A DNA stretch of 64,000 bases from assembly GCA_023014485.1 (NCBI GenBank), contig JAJOZX010002577.1, forward strand, positions 258,501 to 322,500, written 5' to 3'. Below are positions 20,951-31,833 of this stretch, one piece after another; the first letter of the stretch is position 1; every line of letters begins with the position of its first letter. A model generated the notes under the pieces. That model did not search any database and was not told where the DNA came from. It worked only from the letters and a program-made list of their open reading frames with translations. The position numbers and the translations under genes are program-made. Origin of the DNA: Bathynomus jamesi (taxonomy: Eukaryota; Arthropoda; Malacostraca; Isopoda; Cirolanidae).

Positions 20951-21044
20951 TTAATGCTGAAGTTAAGAATTAACTCTATTTCAGCATTAATAACTCTTTC
21001 CCAAAACATCTGTTACAATCTTTAACCAGAAACTTTCTTAATAA

Positions 21045-21581
21045 TATTTATCAACCCCCCTTAAAGTTCCCACTGTTAAAAAAGACGTACAATATTTTTC
21101 ATTCCCCTATTACGACCACATTAGCCACAAAATACTTTCAGAACTCCGTCTCTTACTCACCCCGCTTTACCCCCAAATTAAATTTCATTTCGCTTTCACC
21201 AACAACAATAGTATCAAATCTTACCTCAACCATAAAGAAAAAACACCCCAGCCACTTGCTTCGTCCACTATCTACGCTTTTAATTGTGTTCGCTGCAAAG
21301 CGAACTATATTGGCAGTACCATCCGCCAATATCAAACAAGAGTGGACGAGCATCGTGGGATTTCTACAAGAACTTCACAGCCCTTGAACAAACCCTCCAA
21401 ATCAGCAATAAGGGATCACTGCCACCTTCACAACCACCCGTTACTTTCCTCCAATTTCAAAATCATTAATTCAGCCAACCAACTAATCGACCTCCGCATA
21501 CTTGAGTCCCTTTATATCCTCAGTATCCAGCCAACCCTCAACGATTACAATTCCGCTTTCAATTTAAACATTGCCAAATAA
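21045..21581 (+). pseudogene. PLE GIY-YIG endonuclease, right arm (5' truncated)
   Basis: An open frame of about 179 codons. After a linker (FPYYDHISHKILSEL, PLYPQIKFHF) comes IYAFNCVRCKANYIGST, the GIY-YIG core with the two Cys typical of Penelope-like elements. It continues with the Arg/His/Gly stretch TRVDEHRGIS, SAIRDHCHLHNH and a helical end (LIDLRILESLYILSIQPTLN). The domain is known to nick target DNA for PLE insertion, often in AT-rich sites. The RT catalytic domain is absent and homopolymer slippage closes the frame upstream, so this is a truncated copy even though the nuclease looks intact. Confidence 0.85.
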
Positions 21582-21918
21582 ACTCTCAAACTCAAGAGAA
21601 ATCCACCATCACTCCGCCCGCTCCATCTTTCTAATATGGAATTCTTTCAACAGGCAACCATTCCCAATCTTCTGTACAATTAGTCTCTCATTACGTTAAC
21701 AATTTGGTAAGAAACCCTTCAATTCTGTTTCACCTAAACCGTTTTATATTTTACTTATTGTCCATACTTTTATACTTTATATCATTTCATTTTTAATCTT
21801 CTAATTTAATATATATTGTAATAACTTACTATTAATTCTCGCTAATTGTTGCGCCATTTTAATTTATTGTTCGTTTTTATTTATTATACTTATTTATTTC
21901 TATTTGTTTTTAAACTTT

Positions 21919-21963
21919 TTAGCACTGATGATGGAAATAGAATTTTTCCGAAACGTCTGTTAA
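21919..21963 (+). ncRNA. Hammerhead ribozyme-like motif, right PLE arm
   Basis: Exact inverted counterpart of 19980-20024: the same CUGAUGA and GAAACGUC boxes, a 6-bp stem I (UUAGCA/UGUUAA) and stem II. The expected cleavage position is after GUC at 21957. Confidence 0.65.
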
Positions 21964-22002
21964 TAAACATGTACCATCTTTTCGTCCTCCTATTCCTCGC
22001 TA

Positions 22003-22685
22003 TATATATATATATATATATGGGATAGATAGATGAGTAATTTAACTGTTTCTTTACTTACAGAACTGCTTTATTGATCCTTAACAAATTATTTATCATT
22101 TAACACTACTCTAAATCGATTTTTTCCCTTTGAAAATCACGAGGGAAAATGAAGATCTGAGGGACACTTATTAGACATTCCTTTTACTTCAGTTCACCTT
22201 CAACCATTATTTATCATTAATAAAAAGTTTTGATTATTAAAGTTTTTCCAGTTGCGTAAGTATAAAGTACTGCAGTACTGCACCAATAAAACTGTTATTA
22301 TCAATTTTGACCGTCTTTGATAGTTTTTAAGTGGGCATTTTAGTGTTGTTAAAATTAGGTTTTAGGTAAGAAGAACTCGCCTATCTCCTTTAAGAGGTTT
22401 TTCTTAACCAAATTAAACGTTGTTTCTAATAAACGGGTGATGGAACGGGGCATTTAACGAAGTTTTCACTTTTCAGGTCCCTTTATTTATCCCCCTAAAT
22501 ACTCTCATATTGGGTATAGGACAAACATACTGCGAGTCAGTCGTTATAGTACCCCCATGTACTTTCGGTTTAGTAAAATTTGGCTCTATTTCCTTTTATG
22601 TATTTGATCATATATATTTACTTTTTTGGCGAGTGGATGGAGCGTTTCCTTCGTGGGAACCGTCTCTTCTACATCGCAACACCGC
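22003..22685. other. (TA)n then intergenic sequence, no gene seen
   Basis: A short (TA)n run ends at 22021. The rest is AT-rich without a supported frame. Confidence 0.6.
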
Positions 22686-22870
22686 CTCCCGTTAGATCAG
22701 CGACGTTAGGTACAGTAGTAGTTGGGTGGGTGACCGTCCTCCGCGTGTAGATGATATAGCGACCCTTAGATGGTTAGGACTCTACGTTAAGCCGTAAGTA
22801 CCCGTTTGTCATATGACTCCTCGCAGCAGCTGCGAGTTGGTACGGAGAGTAAATCATTCAGCCAACCACA
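22686..22870 (+). repeat. 5S-rRNA-derived SINE
   Basis: The plus strand reads cccgttagatcagcgacgtt, then a shortened middle, then gttgggtgggtgaccgtcct (5S box C region). The body that follows contains gatgatatagcgaccc, shared in diverged form with the 60288 and 51013 copies. Confidence 0.65.
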
Positions 22871-23710
22871 ATCGCTGATTCCGTGGAATAGAATGGTACC
22901 TCTCGTTGGAATTGTCTCATAAAGAATAAGAAGCGGGCTTAGGGCCTACAGAGGATAGAGAACGATGGTCTGAGCCTGTTCCTCATTTTCTTCGTGAGAC
23001 TCTTCCAAACAAAGTCTTACTTCCGTATTCTCTCTAAGAGGACAACCCACACACGGAAAAAAGTACTTTGTTAACACAATTTAAACCATCAAACATTTTT
23101 TATTTTATTATACAAAATATGTGATCTATCTTATTATTACTACTACTAATATCTAGTAAAAGTAACTAAAATTATGGTAACAATAGCCACAGTTTGTTTC
23201 ATACGGCTAAGATTTTTGTTTTCTTAACTTGAAGGTGATTTAGCCTAAAAAGTATTTTGAATTTGAAATCTGAATTTTATAAGAATAATCGTGCGTCACT
23301 TGTTTTTACTTTCTTCTCCATACGAGCGACGTTATGCCGCATCAAAGAAAGACAACGCACAGTCAATCTGCATATAAAAATCCCTCCCTGATACTTAACC
23401 GTAAAAGAGGAGGAATTAAGGAGACCCTGATTAAGAGCTCATCAAAGGATGAGGGTTGTTCTCTTTCTCTCTTCACCTCCTCACCCATTGTTTATGAAAT
23501 CGCGCCATTATAACTACTCGACTATACCCATAAAGTCTCTGCGAGCGTCTCCATTCGTACCCATCGTGCCCATCCTGCTTTTCCTCACTTGTGGGAACTT
23601 GGGACCTTCCCACGCTACCCCCCACCTAATTCCACCCCCGTCAATCCTTTCCCGCCTGCCAGAATTGGAGAGCTCCTGAATCTTCACCGTTTGTCCGAAC
23701 GGACACATAT

Positions 23711-23714
<4 letters not shown>
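22871..23714. other. Intergenic sequence, no gene seen
   Basis: Frames of up to 76 codons around 23449-23680 have no recognisable motif. Confidence 0.6.

Positions 23715-23757
<43 letters not shown>
23715..23757. repeat. (TA)n microsatellite
   Basis: Pure ta repeat, 43 bases. Confidence 0.95.
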
Positions 23758-23758
<1 letters not shown>

Positions 23759-24667
23759 TGTCGAGTGCTGACAAAGAGGTGGTATTATATTGGAATTCTT
23801 TTTAGCTAAGAGAACGTAGAATGCTCTTAATTAGATTTACTTCTTCAGACGTGTAACTTATTTATGTATAAACGCTTTGACTCTAAATCGCTGTGTGGGC
23901 ATCGTATCAACTTTAATTCGTTCAAGATACCCACTTTCAACGATGAAAACAAAACACGATCGACCTTTTCGTTTTGCCCTTTTGCCCGCGATGGCGTCAT
24001 GCGTAAAAGACTTGGACTAAATATTTAGAGAGAAAAACTCCATTTCTTCGTCGTCACTTTTAAGCCCCGATTCAGCGATATTTAGCGTCCAAAGTTTATC
24101 ACTGAATAATGCGTAATAACGGCATCATATTTACGAACGTAAAGTAGAAAATGTAGAAGATTGTAGAGTTCGGTTTTTTTTTTCAACTCTAAAACTGACA
24201 CCATACAGACGGAGAGAGAACTGAATTTATACATTTGCTATTTCGTCCATTTATTCATCGTATTTTACATTCATTATATTATCTTTATTTTGCTTTATTT
24301 ATTTACATAATTTTATATAATTTAGTGTACATTTTACGTTAAACACGCATACACAGAGTGCTAAATCATGTCAAATTTTTTTATAAACAAATGATGGGCG
24401 CTCTCATTGCAGTTTTGCGTAATATTCCCCGTTCGTGATTTTAAAAATCTCGCTAAAAATGAAATAACGAACTTTGGTTTATATTTAAGATCTGAAACAT
24501 TTGTGTTGATATACAACACATTTCATGATGAAATAATCTTGTGGAAAATATTCAGCCTGCCACGAAACATGAGTCGTCTTTGTTATCAAGTTTTTGCAGA
24601 AAGGAAACTTTATGTTGTACAAGTTTGTGTTTTTCACTGAAAAGTTTTGTATACAAGCGCGTAGTTG

Positions 24668-24724
<57 letters not shown>

Positions 24725-25093
24725 TCTTATGCTCATAGCTCATACGTTTCATAATGGTATTGAATTTGCGTATCAATCGGTTATCAAAGAGAGAATACAC
24801 TGTACCACACCTACCTAATGGTATCCCGACTTTGGTATAATCGTTGGTAGAATACCTGAATCAGTACTTGAATCAGTTCAAAGGTGATTGATGAAAATAT
24901 ACTGAAATGAATAACGCTTATATCATTGCTGGATAATACCTAATAAAAGGACCCAAATTATTTTTAATTCACTCTTCTGAGGAATTAAGAATAAGTCAGA
25001 AGAGAAAACAAGACATTTAAGATTACCTTACATTTGGAAAACATGAAGCCACTCGGGCCTATCAAAGTTATCCAAGTCATGAGCTATATTTTA
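23758..25093. other. Intergenic sequence with (AC)n
   Basis: A 51-base (AC)n lies at 24671-24721. The frames crossing it are products of the repeat. No gene or element is recognised in the remainder. Confidence 0.65.
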
Positions 25094-25766
25094 TAGGGTG
25101 TACGCAAAGTCCTTTCCCGATTCTAAACTTGAATAATTACGTGAAACCCAAAGAAGACACAGTAATGCTTTGTTTTCCATATTTTTGCGTAACGCATCAA
25201 GTTTTTTTCTTGTCAATATTTGGTGTGGATTAATGCGTGATAGGGTGATAGGACCATTCTTTTTTGACGAAAAGAATGTTACGGTACGAGTGTATCTGGA
25301 CATGCTCGAGTTCTTTGTAATCCCCCAGTTGGAAGACCTTCAACCATCCATCATTTTACGGCGCGTGAGTTCTTGAACACCACTTTTCCCGGAAAATGGA
25401 CTGGGCGCGACGGGCCGGTGCCATGGCCTCCACAATCTCTCAATATCACGCTCGTGGACTTCTTCCTGCGGGGATATGTAAAGGATTATGCGTATCGTAC
25501 TCTCGTTGCTGACATTGACACTCTTCGTGCGAGGATTTGCGATGCCATCAACAGTGTCACGAGAGATACGCTAGCGAACGTATGGCGTGAACTCCAATTT
25601 CTCTCGGATGTGCTACCTGTCACTAACGGCGCACATATTGAGATTTAATTAATAAGAAGCAATAAACTTGATGCGTTACGCACCAACACGCAAAACAAAG
25701 CATTACTGCGTCTGGATTTCTCGTAATTAAAGTTTATAATCGGGAAAGTACTTTGCGTACACCCTG
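25094..25766 (+). mobile_element. Mariner-like element, internally deleted
   Basis: Inverted ends of about 110 bases (gggtgtacgcaaagtncttt with complement at the right) share many positions, and TA flanks both sides. Ends of this length with a shortened interior mark a deletion derivative that could have been moved by a full-length relative. Confidence 0.85.
25190..25648 (+). pseudogene. Mariner-like transposase remnant
   Basis: It begins in the conserved block WCGLMRDRVIGPFFFDEKNVT, covers the YLDMLEFFVIPQL helix and then jumps frame. It picks up again after the second catalytic Asp with PVPWPPQSLNITLVDFFLRGYVKD, where the usual SPDLTPVDF-like motif has lost its catalytic Asp (N in its place). 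It ends with LPVTNGAHIEI. The amino-terminal HTH domains and the first two catalytic residues are missing. Confidence 0.85.
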
Positions 25767-26506
25767 TATAATAAAAGTGTGCTTTTAAATTTAAATTAAA
25801 TATTTTCCACTACCATTCCATTGAAAAATACCGGCCCCCCCCCCCCCCCCCACACACACACATTTGCTCATCTCCGCATCCGACTTTTTTTTAAATCCAT
25901 ATATCTAAAAACCAATTAACCAAACCTAATTTAACTTAACCTAAGCGCCATCGAACCGAGAATAGCGTGATAAGTGTTTCGGAAGCAATGAGTGCTCGAA
26001 GGGGTCTTTCTCTTAAGTCATTAAATAGTGAGGTACTGGCTAATCTAGCCTAACGTAACCTAACCAAACCTTAATTAACTTAACATAATCAAGACTAAAA
26101 TATCTTTTATTCGACAATAAAAAATTTCTAAATTTTTTTTAATGTAAACCTTTTAACGTTCCGAGGTTCTAAAAGTGATACCGCACTATCGTCTATTGTT
26201 TTTTTTTAATAAGAAATTTAATACTGTTGTTTAGAGTATAATAAACTGATTACAATTGTATGAAATTAAGATACGTAAAGCGAAAGTGTTTGAAATATAA
26301 AATATGGTACTATTTAGTAACACTCGAAATGCACTGAGGCCGAAGGCATACCCAGACGCCAGTCCTCGGGCACGGTGCGTTTCAGTAAGGTCGATTTTGT
26401 TTTTAAGATGCGATTGTGATTGTGTCCTCTTCACGGCACTGCTGCGCTCCCAATCCGGATCATGCTCTGAGAAAAACTCCAATTCCTCCGTTATCTTAAC
26501 TAATAA
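25767..26506. other. Intergenic sequence with poly-C and TTAGG-like words
   Basis: A C-run plus (CA)n lies at about 25835-25862. Scattered aacctaacc / taacctaag words occur at 25920-26080, as is common in arthropod intergenic DNA. The minus-strand frame at 26231-26482 is not recognised. Confidence 0.55.
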
Positions 26507-28000
26507 CTATACCCTCGGACAGAATCTTGTAGTGAGGTTTCTCTCAGGTGGAGTCTCTTCCGCATCGGTGTCTTCGGCCTCTTCTGCAGCTCGATGTTGG
26601 TTCAGCTCCTGCAGATTTTCGTTCGTTAAACTCTCCCCGTGAGACTGAAGCAGCTCCTCCAAATCGTCCACGTCGACTTCGTCAAATCCTTCTTGGTTGG
26701 CCATGTGGGCGATGTAATTGGTGATCGTAGGCACCTGGATTTCAAAACTGACGAAGTCGTTGACGATTTCCGGCCATACCTTTCGCCAAACGCTGTTCAT
26801 ACAGTTGCTCGTGACTTCCTCCCGGGACTCGCTGATGTTCTCGATGGCCTTCATAATGTTGTAGGACTTCCAGAACTCCCTCAGCGATTGCATATCCTGT
26901 CCATCAGTGGGCTCGACCAGCTGGCTGAAGGTGCGTCTCAGGTAATATGCCTTAAATGTTGCAATGACGCCCTGGTCCACGGCTGAAGGGGGGAAGTCGT
27001 GTTTGGCGGAAGGAACACGACTTCTACATGTAGTGAAGTACGGGGGTATCGAGGCTCTCTGGATGACCTGAGGCGTCGTTGAGCAGTAACAACGCTTTGG
27101 GTTCAAGGCCATTTTTGTCGCAGTAAGTCTGCACGGCTGGACAAAAACGACACAAACCACTGCTGAAAGATGTCCATTGTTACCCAAACCTTTCGGTTCG
27201 ACTTCCAGACGACAGGCAAATGCTCCTAAAAAATCCCCCCATCGCTTGTGGTGTTTCTGAATGGTAGACGAGCAGGGGCTTAAGCTTCAAATCTCATGAA
27301 GCATTGCTGCCCAGGAAGAGTGTAAGGCGATCTTTGGCGGCCTTGAACTCTGACGCATGATTCTCTTCTCTGGAGATGGAATTTCGCGATGGCATGCGCT
27401 TCCAGAAAAGCCCCGTCTCTTCTACATTAAACACCAGCTGGGGAGGGTACTGGCCCTGTTCCACAATGGCCTTCAACATCTCAGGAAATTCAGCTGCTGC
27501 CTGGTCGCCAGCGCTCGCAACTTCACCAGTGATGCGAATGCTATGAAGGTTGCTGTAGCGCTTAAACCTATCGAACCAACCTCGACTGACCGAAAACGTT
27601 TCCATCGTCGATCCCTCGCCTTCCTCTTCCTTTAAATGGTTGAAGAGGCTCCTAGCCTTCTCCATTATGGCTTAATGTTATACGGCGCTGATTCTGGTCT
27701 TCCACCCACATGCCTAATAACCTCTCCATTTTCCCAATTAAACTGCTCCTTGTACTTGTTCATTTAGTCGTAGTTAAAGACGTGGTGGATTGAGCAGATG
27801 CTTTAATTTTTGTCGGCACGCTTAATAATTGTCCTTGTCTTGGATGTTGCTAAATCTAACGCACGCCCAACGTCCGACTGCCGCTCGTCAGCCTATACCC
27901 GCATCAACACTTCCAATTGCAAGTCTAATGAGATGCTTTTTCTCGACACTTTGGCCACAGTTTGATCACTACCACTCGAAGGCCTTTTTCCAGACATCAT
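26507..28000 (-). pseudogene. Tigger/pogo (TIGD1-like) transposase
   Basis: Minus-strand frames together outline a Tigger transposase. An ATG near 28000 starts MSGKRPSSGSD and a CENP-B-type helix-turn-helix (ALDLATSKTRTIIKRADK). Then come the second DNA-binding region (VSRGWFDRFKRYSNLHS), NVEETGLFWKRMPSR, ASEFKAAKDRLTLFL, a LLLLNDASGHPE segment and VDQGVIATFKAYYLRRTF. An acidic carboxy tail ends at 26507. The family has a DDD triad; the first Asp (usual NVDETG) is Glu here, while the second and third remain. Several stops and frameshifts occur (near 27890, 27700, 27290 and 26990). The function would be cut-and-paste transposition, but this copy is dead. Confidence 0.88.
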
Positions 28001-28381
28001 GACACTAAAATATCCTTTCACCACTTGAAATTTAAGGCACAGAAATATTTACCAGGCAGTGTAAACACAATGGCAGGCAGACGCTGGGAGATTGGAGGAG
28101 GTGAGCGCTGATTGTTTACGATCGTAACATTTGAAGCGCTGTATGTGTGACAGTGTTAGTGACGCTGCCTAAGGCAAAGTGGCATCACAGGTTATGGACA
28201 AAGAACGCGGCTGATATGAGAGTCGAGCAGTGTTGTGAGAGATGCTAAAATAATATATACACGCTCCGCTTATTATTGTGTAGTGTTTAAAACAACCTAT
28301 CGTTACAGTAGGGATTTTTTTAATTGTTTATGTTTTAGTAACTTAAAAAATTCATCTCTAAGACAAAGAGCGCTAGGCGGA

Positions 28382-28382
<1 letters not shown>
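28001..28382. other. Intergenic sequence, no gene seen
   Basis: It lies upstream (5') of the Tigger pseudogene. No promoter or terminal repeat was recognised. Confidence 0.5.
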
Positions 28383-28420
<38 letters not shown>

Positions 28421-28434
28421 TATATATATATATA

Positions 28435-28519
<85 letters not shown>
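28383..28519. repeat. (TA)n microsatellite, about 137 bp
   Basis: The longest ta tract in the window, with three single-base breaks. A SINE begins at its right edge. Confidence 0.97.
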
Positions 28520-28521
<2 letters not shown>

Positions 28522-28810
28522 CTCCTCGGTGGTGTAGTGGTTAGCGTCGCTGACTACGAATCCATCGGCCCCGGGATCGAGACCCGGTGACGGCAGCCGA
28601 CGCGCAGCAAAACCCAGCTGTTCATCCTTCCACACAATAAAGAAATTGGTTGGTAGATAAATGGGTACCCTGGGTGGCCTAGTGGTTAAGACACTGGGCT
28701 GCTGGTGGGGCGTGGTTCGGATTCCACGTTAAACTGTAGGTCTAAGGTGGAGTGAAAAGCTTGACCTTCGTCAGAATGAATAATTCGGGCGGAAGCTAAC
28801 CAAAGGTTAC

Positions 28811-28816
<6 letters not shown>
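28520..28816 (+). repeat. Dimeric tRNA SINE, full copy
   Basis: The clearest copy. Unit 1 has A box gtggtgtagtggttagcg and B box gggatcgagacccgg. A linker of about 75 bases contains ctgttcatccttccacac. Unit 2 has A box gggtggcctagtggttaag and B box gtggttcggattccac. The body (gtaggtctaaggtgga, gaccttcgtcagaatgaa) and tail (accaaaggttaccaaaggt) follow. (TA)n lies on both sides. Confidence 0.85.

Positions 28817-28859
<43 letters not shown>
28817..28859. repeat. (TA)n microsatellite
   Basis: Pure ta repeat at the 3' edge of the SINE. Confidence 0.95.
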
Positions 28860-28863
<4 letters not shown>

Positions 28864-29125
28864 CAATGTGGGGGTATAATCAAAGATAGAGTTACGGCCA
28901 GAAACCTCGGGATTTCAATCACACGAAGACTTTGATACATCAAGAGTTCGAGACGTTGAATAATAACAAAAAACTGTGCTGCATATTGTTGTTCAGTGGT
29001 TCAAAGATGCAACGTGTGTATGAACATGATGGAGGACACTTTGAACAATTTCTGTAGTAAATGATAAATATTATTCTTCACAAGGTGATTCCATTATTCT
29101 CTGTAAACCGACTTATGCAGCACCT
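28860..29125 (+). pseudogene. Mariner-group transposase carboxy end fragment
   Basis: A plus-strand frame reads ATCVYEHDGGHFEQFL and then a stop, which matches the ending of the transposase group at 7801-8052 (VRHNGGHFE). A short 3' region ends in gcagcacctgtata, resembling a terminal repeat. The rest of the element is missing or unrecognisable. Confidence 0.6.
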
Positions 29126-29139
29126 GTATATATAATGTG

Positions 29140-29270
29140 CTCGATGGGCTGCTGGTCGGGCGTGGTTCGGATTTCACGTTAAAACTGTAGGTCTAAATTA
29201 GAGTGACAAGCTTGACCTTCGGTAGAATGAACGATTCGGACGGAAGCAAAACCAAGGTTAACCAAGGTGT
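29140..29270 (+). repeat. Dimeric tRNA SINE, second unit and tail only
   Basis: It starts inside the second unit (gggctgctggtcgggcgtgg, B box ggttcggatttcac) and ends with accaaggttaaccaaggtg. It is a 5'-truncated, more diverged copy. Confidence 0.75.
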
Positions 29271-30384
29271 ATGTATACTGTACAGTACACACTGGTTATA
29301 TCTGAACTGCATTGGTACCAAAATCAATAAATTAATGAAACATAAAAATGCCTTGAATTAAAACCATTTTTGACGTCATACCCCCTGCAAGGAGTATAAG
29401 ATATGCCCATCTGCGAGTGGCATTGGCCTTGTATGGGGGCGCTGACCTTCGGTTCCCGAGTCAAATTTTAAGGGGATTTGAAAGCTACGCACTGCAGAGC
29501 CCTTTTACGATAGCACCCTCGTCTCTTTTGTTTTCCCCTCATTGTCTTCCCTGTCGTATCTTCTGCTATTTGTCGATTGACGTAGGGTCGGAGATTGGGA
29601 CGGGCTCCGATCTTCCGAAATTATTTCTTCTGCATACGATGCAACACCGTATTTGACAGCTTACCCTAGAGAGGGTTGGCCCGATTGGACCCGACCCAGT
29701 TGTCCCCGGTGGATGAAACCCACCTGAAAAACCCACATAAAACCCACGCATCTGTTTTTTTTCAGAATAAATCAATGAATTACTAATAAAATAATGTACT
29801 AGATTAATTCTTGCTGCACAGTACTCATTACTGAAATACACTGAAATGTGAAATATGGATCAATAAAAGATTCCACATTCACACAACTTGACTGAGATAT
29901 TACAAACATTAATTATTTGAGCATTTTATTTTCAAGTAAAACGTATACAATCCCTAACAATCCCTAACAATACCTACAATACCTAACTGCCCAATGAAAA
30001 TACAACTCGTGGTAAGTAATTATTTTTGTAATAAGCTCTCAGCTATTTAGCTCTATGCTTATACTATTTTGGCCATTGAAAACATGAAAAAGCCTGATAA
30101 AACCAGAAAACTCAAGGTGGGCCGTTTTTTCAATAAAACCAGGGTTTTTGCCAACCCTGACCTTAGAAGGCTACTTCTGTTGGGCACGCGTGAAAGTGTG
30201 GAATGTTGGGGCATGAATAAAGAGCTGAAGAGAGGGCAAGCGTTCAAGATATCTCGGGATGAACATTTTGATTCGCTCTCTAAAAAAATAATGTTTGTGT
30301 GTCTTCAGTTTCCTTCATAATAACAAAGATCATCGGGGAGGGGGGGGGGGGGGGACCTACGGCTTTGCTTGGAATTCTAAACAT
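29271..30384. other. Intergenic sequence, no gene seen
   Basis: A GC-richer block at about 29400-29730 has frames on both strands without recognised motifs and could be an uncharacterised repeat. A G-run occurs near 30338-30354. Confidence 0.5.
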
Positions 30385-30496
30385 CTAATGGTCACTATGT
30401 CATCAAAACGCGAAGGAGGACGGTCACCCATCCAATTACTGAACAGACCGAACGTCGCTAAACTTGCTGATCTAACGGGAAGCGATGTTGCCACGT
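30385..30496 (-). repeat. 5S-rRNA-derived SINE, head
   Basis: The minus strand reads cccgttagatcagcaagttt, then a ggtctgttcagtaatt segment, then ggatgggtgaccgtcctcc. The middle and box C portions of a 5S rRNA gene are clear. The tail is not evident. Confidence 0.7.
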
Positions 30497-31706
30497 GGCC
30501 CCGACGTAGCCGTCTTTCAGAAATGAATATTGGAAGGGTTTAATGGCTTCTTCAGTCAATATTTAGTCTTTTTAACGAAAACGAATCATCTTTTATCCGC
30601 ACGCACGCAGTTCAGTCGCGTTCCACGACGACTTCGACTCCCGCGCGTGCCCCATTTAGGGTAGTACTGTAGTATGCCCCAAATGGGGTTCTGATACGAA
30701 TCAAATTCGTGACGTTCAACGTGTTTAGGTCACGTTTCTCCGATACCTTCATACATTTAACTCTAATTTGCTTCTTTACAAAGTCAAAACGGAATTGAGG
30801 ATTTGTGAGCAGATTTCAGTCATCTTTTAGAAATGCGGAAGATGATGGTTGTGATGATGCTCTAATCGCAATTTCCAATTTACATTCGCTCTATTTCTAC
30901 AAAACGCTATAAAAAGCTCTTGCGTTGAGTAGTGATCATAGTGATCGTACGTAGTGATCATACATAGTGATTATCCCACGAATGGGGCATTAGAAAAGTT
31001 TGGACCAAAAAATTGAAAACCTTCCGTGTCAAAATTAATTGTTCCATAATTAAAATGGAAATATAAACATTTTCCTCCTCCTTCCACACTCCACTCAAAA
31101 AAAAAAAAAAAAAAAACGAGAAAAAGGTTACATAATCGTTTTGAATTTGAGTTTTCGCCAAATGGTTGGTTTTTTATTGTATTTTTTAATTTTGGCGTTT
31201 GACTTGGTGGTCGACATCTTTGCACGCGTTCTCTGATACGCCGAAATGAAGTTTCAATCTTTTACGCGCGTTAAAACTGCACGGAATAATATTCATTCAA
31301 AATTCATTAAATTTGTAACCAAATACCCAAATTGCAAAAAAAAGTACATAAAAAAATTGTGTCGTGATAATTTTTTTTTACATTCGTTTTAATTCAACAG
31401 AAAACTAACCGTGACGTAACTTAAAGTAGCGTAACCTAACTGGGCATAGCCAAACTTAACCTAAAGAAAGGGGAAAGGGTTGGTAACTTGACGTGTCGGT
31501 GTCTGTGAATGCCATTTTCTTCTTTTTTTTCTTTTTTGTCGGTGTAGTGAGTAAACGTCGAATTCATCAGTAAAAAATAACAAAAGTGAAATTAATAGAA
31601 AAACCACCCACATTATCTGTTGGGTATAATAATACCCACTAAAGAAATAAGCAATTTGTGCGGGTACTTTCGAATTAATTTTACTTCTTCATTGAAGTGA
31701 AATTAA
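30497..31706. other. Intergenic sequence, no gene seen
   Basis: It contains an A-run at 31098-31116 and tagtgatcatacatagtgat-type direct repeats near 30925-30970. TTAGG-like words occur near 31405-31460. Confidence 0.55.
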
Positions 31707-31795
31707 CGAGAGAGAGAGAGAGAGAGTTACAAGGAAAAGAAGTACCTCAAAAGGCCTTGCGGCCCATACCGAGGAGGTACCAATGGCAACGGGTG

Positions 31796-31828
<33 letters not shown>
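31707..31828 (-). repeat. CR1-B tail copy inside (GA)n
   Basis: The 31727-31798 segment is practically identical to the last 75 bases of CR1-B (ggcacccgttgccattggta ... cttttccttgtaac on the minus strand). (GA)n lies on both sides (31707-31726 and 31798-31828). It is a severely 5'-truncated insertion into, or exchange within, a GA array. Confidence 0.9.

Positions 31829-31833
<5 letters not shown>

Larger units (their letters stand above)
19941..22002. mobile_element. Head-to-head inverted pair of Penelope-like 3' halves
   Basis: The left arm (19941-20961) and right arm (20979-22002) are near-identical reverse complements differing by small indels and substitutions, with an 18-base centre. 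Each arm holds, from centre outwards, the end of a reverse transcriptase-linked region, a GIY-YIG endonuclease, an AT-rich 3' UTR and a hammerhead-like motif. The 5' RT domains of both copies are missing at the centre. The right outer end abuts (TA)n (22003-22021). Confidence 0.85.

Noticed and set aside
24485..24818. Frames of Val-Cys or Thr-His repeats
   Set aside because: They are (AC)n/(GT)n read in different frames, as also at 55073-55371 and 50454-50669.
30338..30354. G-quadruplex regulatory element
   Set aside because: A single homopolymer G run (like that at 8932-8946 and the C run at 25835) is more simply a slippage tract. No gene is nearby to regulate.
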